Shown one piece after another: positions 6,054 to 7,859 of a stretch of 7,859 nucleotides of DNA; within the stretch, counting starts at the first letter, position 1, and every line of letters begins with the position of its first letter. The position numbers and the translations under genes are program-made. Source of the stretch: an uncultured Clostridia bacterium (GTDB lineage Bacteria; Bacillota; Clostridia; Oscillospirales; Acutalibacteraceae); NCBI GenBank assembly GCA_946633275.1, contig CAMPAT010000028.1, positions 1 through 7,859 of the forward strand, written 5' to 3'. The notes beneath the pieces were generated by a model. The model saw only the letters and a program-made list of their open reading frames with translations. It did no database searches and was not told the origin of the DNA.

Positions 6054-6732
6054 CAGATTAGTCACTCTCCTTACAGGTGATTTTGGACTTGTCAGAGCAT
6101 TCGTGCGCCGAGCTAAGACGATTAAAAATCAGAACTTGTCAGCCACGTCGCTTTTTGTTTACGGCGACTTTACTCTTTACAGAGGGCGCGACGCTTATGT
6201 TATCGACTCGGCGCAGCCGATTGAAATATTTTTCGACTTACGGCAGGATATTGAGCGCCTTGCGCTGGCGCAGTACTTTGCGCAGCTTACATATTTTCTC
6301 GGCGCTCAGGAACAGCCTGCGCCTGAAACGTTAAGGCTCGTGCTCAATGCGCTTCACCTGCTCTGCAAGGGCGAAAAGGATATGCGTATTATTAAAGCTG
6401 CGGTGGAAATGCGAATGCTCACCCTCGGCGGCTATATGCCGAATTTGCTTGCGTGCTACCGCTGCGGAACTTATGAGAGCGACCCGATGTTTTTTGACGT
6501 TGAGGAGGGCTGCATTTACTGCAAGGACTGCTTCAGAAATAACGCAATAACAGCTCCACTCGGCGTTATCAGCGCGCTTCGCTTCATTTGCCTGAGCGAA
6601 ATTGTCAAGGTGTTTTCATTCACTCTCAGCGATGAAAACCTTGATATTCTCTGCGATATATCGGAGAAATATTTACTATCACGGATTGACCACAAGCTGA
6701 CCACGCTGGAGTTCTATAAAAGCCTTATATAA
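5998..6732 (+). CDS. recO: DNA repair protein RecO
   Basis: 244 residues, normal length. RecO is a recombination mediator that, with RecR (and RecF), loads RecA onto SSB-coated single-stranded DNA and anneals complementary strands. The N-terminal OB domain (about 1-80) has the family opening VKGLIIREQSIGESDRLVTLLTGDFGL and the basic stretch VRRAK (36-40). A helical region follows. A Cys4 zinc site is visible as CYRCG (C153, C156) and CIYCKDC (C172, C175, with C178 as an alternative ligand). The ATG at 5998 lies inside the YqzL-like gene. GAGG (5991-5994) is too close at 3 bases, while AAGG (5985-5988) has 9-base spacing. The conserved start of RecO homologues supports this ATG. The spacer after it holds a hairpin array and then mutS2. 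Confidence 0.95.
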   Translation: MQQTVKGLIIREQSIGESDRLVTLLTGDFGLVRAFVRRAKTIKNQNLSATSLFVYGDFTLYRGRDAYVIDSAQPIEIFFDLRQDIERLALAQYFAQLTYFLGAQEQPAPETLRLVLNALHLLCKGEKDMRIIKAAVEMRMLTLGGYMPNLLACYRCGTYESDPMFFDVEEGCIYCKDCFRNNAITAPLGVISALRFICLSEIVKVFSFTLSDENLDILCDISEKYLLSRIDHKLTTLEFYKSLI

Positions 6733-6734
6733 TT

Positions 6735-6813
6735 AAGACTCAAGGGGCGGGCTATGCCCGCAAGACTCAAGGAGCAGCCTGCGGCTGCGAGGTGAAGGGT
6801 GAGCTTCGCTCAC
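6735..6813 (+). repeat. array of three 6-bp/3-base-loop hairpins before mutS2
   Basis: Three perfect hairpins share one geometry but not sequence: GCGGGC-TAT-GCCCGC (6747-6761), GCAGCC-TGC-GGCTGC (6774-6788) and GTGAGC-TTC-GCTCAC (6799-6813). Their centres are 27 and 25 bases apart. The first two are preceded by an identical 11-mer AAGACTCAAGG (6735-6745 and 6762-6772), and ACTCAAG recurs at 6814-6820 after the third. No T-run follows any of them, so they are not standard terminators. They would be transcribed between recO and mutS2 if the operon is continuous. Confidence 0.85.
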
Positions 6814-6848
6814 ACTCAAGCTTAAAACTTAACACTTAAAACCAAAGA
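6814..6848. repeat. five tandem 7-bp words leading into the mutS2 start
   Basis: ACTCAAG, CTTAAAA, CTTAACA, CTTAAAA and CCAAAGA follow one another in register. CTTAAAA and CCAAA-A words also occur in the tract before the CapA gene, and CCAAAG is the unit before era. The last word sits where the mutS2 ribosome binding site should be, 6 bases before the ATG. Confidence 0.8.
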
Positions 6849-6854
6849 ATTGCT

Positions 6855-7859
6855 ATGAACAAACACTACGAAACACTTGAATTAAACAGAATACTTGAAC
6901 TGCTCAAGGCGGAAACCTCGTGCGAGGACGCGGCGGAAATGGCGCTGTCTGTCGAGCCGAGCAACGATTTTGTGACAGTTTGTCAGCTTCTGAGTCAGAC
7001 GGAGGACGCGTTTTCTCTGCTGGCTCGTTTCGGCGCGCCTTCTTTCAGCGGACTGAAAAATGTAAACGGACCGCTCACGCGCGCTGCAGCAGGCGGAGCG
7101 CTGTCGCAAAAGGAGCTTCTTAATATCGGCGCGACGCTTCGCAGTATCCGTACGCTTTACGAGTGGCGCAGCCATTGCAGCGGCGTTAACACCTCGCTCG
7201 ATTTCCTTTTTGAGAGTATAACTGTTAATAAATATCTTGAGGACAGAATTTTTGCCTGCATTATCAGCGAGGACGAGATTGCCGACAAGGCGTCGGAGTT
7301 TCTTTCCGATATTCGTCGTAAAATCAGAGCAAAGTCTTCCTCAGTCCGCGAGAAACTCGACAGTATGATTCACTCGCCGCATTATGCAAAATTCCTGCAG
7401 GAACCTATTGTTACTCAGCGAAGCGGACGTTTTGTCGTGCCCGTTAAGGCTGAGCACAGGGGCGACGTGCAGGGACTTGTTCACGACACTTCATCGAGCG
7501 GCGCAACGGTGTTTGTTGAGCCTGTCAGCGTTGTTGAGGCGAATAATGATATAAAAATGCTTCAGGGTAAGGAACGCGATGAAATTGCGCGCATTCTCTA
7601 TGAGCTGTCAAGCGAAGCGGGAAATTTTGCCGACGCGGTAAAGCTCAGCTACGAGGCGGCGGTCAAGATAAATCTGATATTTGCCAAGGCGCACCTTGCG
7701 TTCAAAATGAAGGCGGCTAAGCCGATTGTAAACGCAGACGGCGAAATTAATCTTCACTCGGCGCGCCATCCGCTTATTGATAAAAATAAGGTCGTTCCGA
7801 TTGACGTGTCGCTCGGCGAATCGTTCGACACCCTCGTAATTACAGGACCTAACACAGGC
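6855..7859 (+). CDS. mutS2: MutS2 protein, N-terminal part (cut by the window end)
   Basis: 335 codons are open to the last base with no stop, so this is the 5' part of a gene usually near 780-800 residues. MutS2 is a MutS-related ATPase without the mismatch-binding domain. It is reported to suppress recombination in some bacteria and to rescue collided ribosomes in Bacillus subtilis. The visible part covers the core/lever and clamp region: SGRFVVPVKAEHRGDVQGLV (about 194-213), HDTSSSGATVFVEP (214-227) and ARHPLI near 305. It ends at ITGPNTG (329-335), the start of Walker A (GPNTGGKT). The rest of the ATPase domain, the coiled coil, and any KOW and Smr nuclease domains lie outside. Only a weak AAAGA precedes the ATG at 6855; no better start is seen. 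Following recO, 122 bases away, it is probably the last visible member of the same transcript. Confidence 0.95.
   Translation, partial: MNKHYETLELNRILELLKAETSCEDAAEMALSVEPSNDFVTVCQLLSQTEDAFSLLARFGAPSFSGLKNVNGPLTRAAAGGALSQKELLNIGATLRSIRTLYEWRSHCSGVNTSLDFLFESITVNKYLEDRIFACIISEDEIADKASEFLSDIRRKIRAKSSSVREKLDSMIHSPHYAKFLQEPIVTQRSGRFVVPVKAEHRGDVQGLVHDTSSSGATVFVEPVSVVEANNDIKMLQGKERDEIARILYELSSEAGNFADAVKLSYEAAVKINLIFAKAHLAFKMKAAKPIVNADGEINLHSARHPLIDKNKVVPIDVSLGESFDTLVITGPNTG

Noticed and set aside
6747..6813. Hairpins after recO as rho-independent terminators
   Set aside because: None is followed by a run of T residues, and mutS2 downstream shows no promoter of its own that I can recognise.
1..7859. 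Defence system, prophage, insertion sequence, tRNA or rRNA gene
   Set aside because: All open frames are housekeeping-type genes, and I see no transposase, integrase, attachment site or tRNA-like cloverleaf.

Overview
The window reads as a core-genome stretch of a low-to-mid GC Gram-positive bacterium, most likely class Clostridia (Oscillospiraceae/Ruminococcaceae-like). Reasons: strong Shine-Dalgarno sites, an era–yqzL-like–recO gene order, MutS2, and a small acidic double-CPNCG protein resembling the clostridial CD1247-type family. This placement is inference from gene content, not from a database comparison. All nine genes lie on the + strand, and no gap between genes exceeds about 250 bases.

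Layout. (1) 1-1082: efp (elongation factor P), then the acidic zinc-ribbon protein, closed by a strong rho-independent terminator. (2) 1083-2494: a spacer with an imperfect hairpin, a 7-bp-period repeat tract and a near-consensus extended -10 promoter, which drives a membrane-anchored CapA-family protein. (3) 2557-6732: a compact run of short CorC/YbeX-type CBS protein, phoH, ybeY, era, a 52-residue YqzL-like gene and recO. ybeY starts on a TTG overlapping the phoH stop, and the YqzL-like gene overlaps recO by 56 bases. (4) 6733-7859: a spacer with three look-alike hairpins and a heptad repeat tract, then the first 335 codons of mutS2, cut by the window edge inside its Walker A motif.

How the genes work together. 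Much of the set serves translation and ribosome quality: EF-P relieves proline stalls, YbeY acts in 16S rRNA maturation, Era in 30S assembly, and MutS2 acts on collided ribosomes or recombination intermediates. PhoH is an RNA-linked ATPase commonly next to ybeY, and RecO is the recombination mediator that usually follows era.

The most unusual signal is not a gene. Five separate gene boundaries carry short degenerate tandem repeats with a 7-bp (or 14-bp) period. Some share the same words (CTTAAAR, CCAAARR), and several run right up to the ribosome binding site of the next gene. One tract runs through the 3' end of the CBS gene and forms an imperfect 14-bp inverted repeat around its stop codon. 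Together with the triple-hairpin array before mutS2, these look like lineage-specific intergenic repeats whose function I cannot assign.
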